From: Mixta gaviniae
Lineage (GTDB): Bacteria; Pseudomonadota; Gammaproteobacteria; Enterobacterales; Enterobacteriaceae
DNA length: 64,000 nucleotides
NCBI RefSeq assembly: GCF_002953195.1
Contig: NZ_CP026377.1
Span: forward strand, 3,100,001-3,164,000
Reading direction: 5' to 3'
This document shows, in pieces, positions 62,948-64,000 of the stretch (the first letter of the stretch is position 1; each line of letters starts with the position of its first letter). Below the pieces are notes generated by a model. It was not told the origin of the DNA. It made no database searches and saw nothing but the letters and a program-made list of their open reading frames with translations. The translations under genes were made by a program, and so were the position numbers.

Positions 62948-63400
62948 CTAACAGCCGCAGTCGCTGCGTGCCGCCTGCTGCGGCCATTCGCCCGGCGCAT
63001 CCCCCTCGACGATCGGATGCTGGTCGCGCCGCCAGAAATCGAGCCCGCCGATTAACTCCTTCACGCGCAGGCCGGCGCTGGCCAGCTTCCACGCCGCTTT
63101 GGTCGAACCGTTGCAGCCGATGCCGTCACAGTAGGTCACGTAAACTTTGCTTCGGTCGAGCTGCGCCAGCCGCTCCGGCGTCATATCGCGGTGGGGAAAA
63201 TTAACGGCGCCGCAGATGTGGCCCGCACGCCAGGCCTGCGGCGCGCGCGCGTCGATTACCACAATCTCTTCAATGCCGTTGGCTAAATCTTCGGCAACGT
63301 CCCAGGCGTCGGCGTAATAAGCGAGCTTGCGCGCCAGCCAGGCCGCGCTATCGGCAGCGTCAGGCGGAGGAAAGGACAGTACGGTGGATAAAGGGTTCAT
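62948..63400 (-). CDS. Single-domain rhodanese-like protein
   Basis: Rhodanese fold (150 aa). The active-site loop is YCDGIGCNGST with Cys91 as the likely persulfide residue and a second Cys96. The CH2A-like VVIDARAPQAWRAGHICGAVNFPHRD precedes it. The protein ends in DCGC. The start is the ATG at 63400 with AGGAG 6 nt upstream; a longer frame is available but lacks a site. Function in relatives is sulfur transfer; a substrate is not known. Divergent from a MocR-type gene across 86 nt. Confidence 0.88.
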   Translation of the reverse strand: MNPLSTVLSFPPPDAADSAAWLARKLAYYADAWDVAEDLANGIEEIVVIDARAPQAWRAGHICGAVNFPHRDMTPERLAQLDRSKVYVTYCDGIGCNGSTKAAWKLASAGLRVKELIGGLDFWRRDQHPIVEGDAPGEWPQQAARSDCGC

Positions 63401-63424
63401 GGTTTTCTCCTGTGGTTTTTCTTC

Positions 63425-63450
63425 CATCATAATGGCGTATCGGTATGATG
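63425..63450. promoter_or_regulatory. Inverted repeat between rhodanese and MocR genes
   Basis: CATCATA-N12-TATGATG, perfect 7-bp arms. It lies in the 86-nt divergent gap, in the promoter zone of both genes. Candidate operator of the adjacent GntR/MocR regulator, controlling itself and the rhodanese gene. It overlaps an alternative upstream ATG of the regulator, which favours the start at 63487. Confidence 0.5.
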
Positions 63451-63486
63451 CAGGATACCCATTCCACCCTATCGATAAGACCCATT

Positions 63487-64000
63487 ATGGCTGCCCTCAG
63501 CGCCCGTATTCTGATGCTCTACTCCGCGCAACACAGCGCCACCCGGCGCGATCGCCTCTGTAACGCGTTGCGCCAGGCGATCGGCGAAGGCGCCCTGACG
63601 GCAGGCAACCGTCTGCCCTCTTCGCGCCTGCTGGCCGTGGAGCTGCAGCTTTCGCGCGTTACGGTGGAAGCCGCCTACGGCCAGCTGGAAAGTGAAGGCT
63701 ATCTGATGCGCAAAACTGGCCAGGGCACCTTTGTCGCCGTGACCCTGCGCGCGCCGGACGTTAAGCCGGCCGCTGGCGGCGTGCCGCAGAACGTTACCCT
63801 TTCACGTCGCGCCGCAACGGTGGTGGCGAGCGGTGGCTGTCAGGATCCGCTTTACCCTCAGGCATTCGCGGCGGGCTCGCCGGAACTGCGCGCCTTTCCT
63901 CATCAGCTGTGGCGCCGCCTTACCGCGCGTCAGCAGCGGCTGGGCAGCACGCTGATGCGCTATGGCGATCCACAGGGCTGGCTGCCGCTGCGTCAGGCGA
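63487..64000 (+). CDS. MocR/PdxR-type GntR-family regulator (partial, N-terminal)
   Basis: N-terminal 171 codons of a GntR-type regulator fused to an aminotransferase-like domain; the frame runs off the right edge. The winged helix-turn-helix is at about 20-80 (RLPSSRLLAVELQLSRVTVEAAYGQLESEGYLMRK with TGQGTFVA). The aminotransferase-like part starts with FAAGSPELRAFPHQLWRRL and RYGDPQGWLPLRQA. Such regulators usually bind PLP. The ATG at 63487 has no clear ribosome site; ATGs at 63445 and 63448 are in-frame alternatives. Confidence 0.85.
   Translation, partial: MAALSARILMLYSAQHSATRRDRLCNALRQAIGEGALTAGNRLPSSRLLAVELQLSRVTVEAAYGQLESEGYLMRKTGQGTFVAVTLRAPDVKPAAGGVPQNVTLSRRAATVVASGGCQDPLYPQAFAAGSPELRAFPHQLWRRLTARQQRLGSTLMRYGDPQGWLPLRQA

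Overview
The window is chromosomal DNA from a GC-rich member of the Enterobacterales. The gene content, the protein matches and the gene order (men, nuo, lrhA, alaA, yfbRSTUV, ackA-pta, his transport, purF-cvpA-dedD-folC-accD-dedA-truA-usg-pdxB, flk) all follow the Escherichia coli/Salmonella backbone. The missing enteric genes and the added genes suggest an Erwiniaceae relative (Pantoea, Mixta or Erwinia). That genus-level placement is inference. No rRNA, tRNA, CRISPR array, transposase or phage gene was seen.

Layout: 0-3.4 kb holds the menaquinone genes menF-menD-menH (minus strand, menH cut by the left edge). At 3.4-7.1 kb is elaB, then an inserted plus-strand pair (opgD, osmoregulated glucan synthesis; a ChrR/YieF-type flavin reductase), then elaA. 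At 7.2-22.4 kb lies the complete 13-gene nuo operon (minus) for NADH dehydrogenase I, with a strong terminator after nuoN and a long AT-rich upstream region. lrhA follows, then a gap of about 1 kb, then alaA-yfbR (plus), yfbS-hxpA-yfbU-yfbV (minus) and ackA-pta (plus).

Between pta and yfcD sit two accessory blocks. One is an unrecognised membrane protein with a Q/N-rich middle. The other is a sugar-catabolic operon: PTS IIA, IIB and IIC of the ascorbate type plus a transketolase split into two subunits. A divergent LacI-type regulator and two matching palindromic operators accompany it. The backbone then continues: yfcD, yfcF, yfcH, hisJQMP, ubiX. The hisJ upstream region carries a sigma-54-type promoter and two nearly identical NtrC-like sites, which points to nitrogen control of basic amino-acid uptake.

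Between ubiX and purF there is an inserted LysR regulator/aldo-keto reductase pair and about 0.95 kb of gene-free DNA. The purF-to-pdxB cluster is intact, with a PurR box ahead of cvpA. An AraC regulator and a divergent EamA exporter are inserted between pdxB and flk. The right end holds a rhodanese gene and the start of a divergent MocR-type regulator, with an inverted repeat between them.

How they work together: MenFDH and Nuo serve respiratory electron transfer. AckA-Pta handles acetate overflow. LrhA is the usual motility/lifestyle regulator beside nuo. The split-transketolase PTS operon probably feeds an unidentified phosphoketose into central metabolism.
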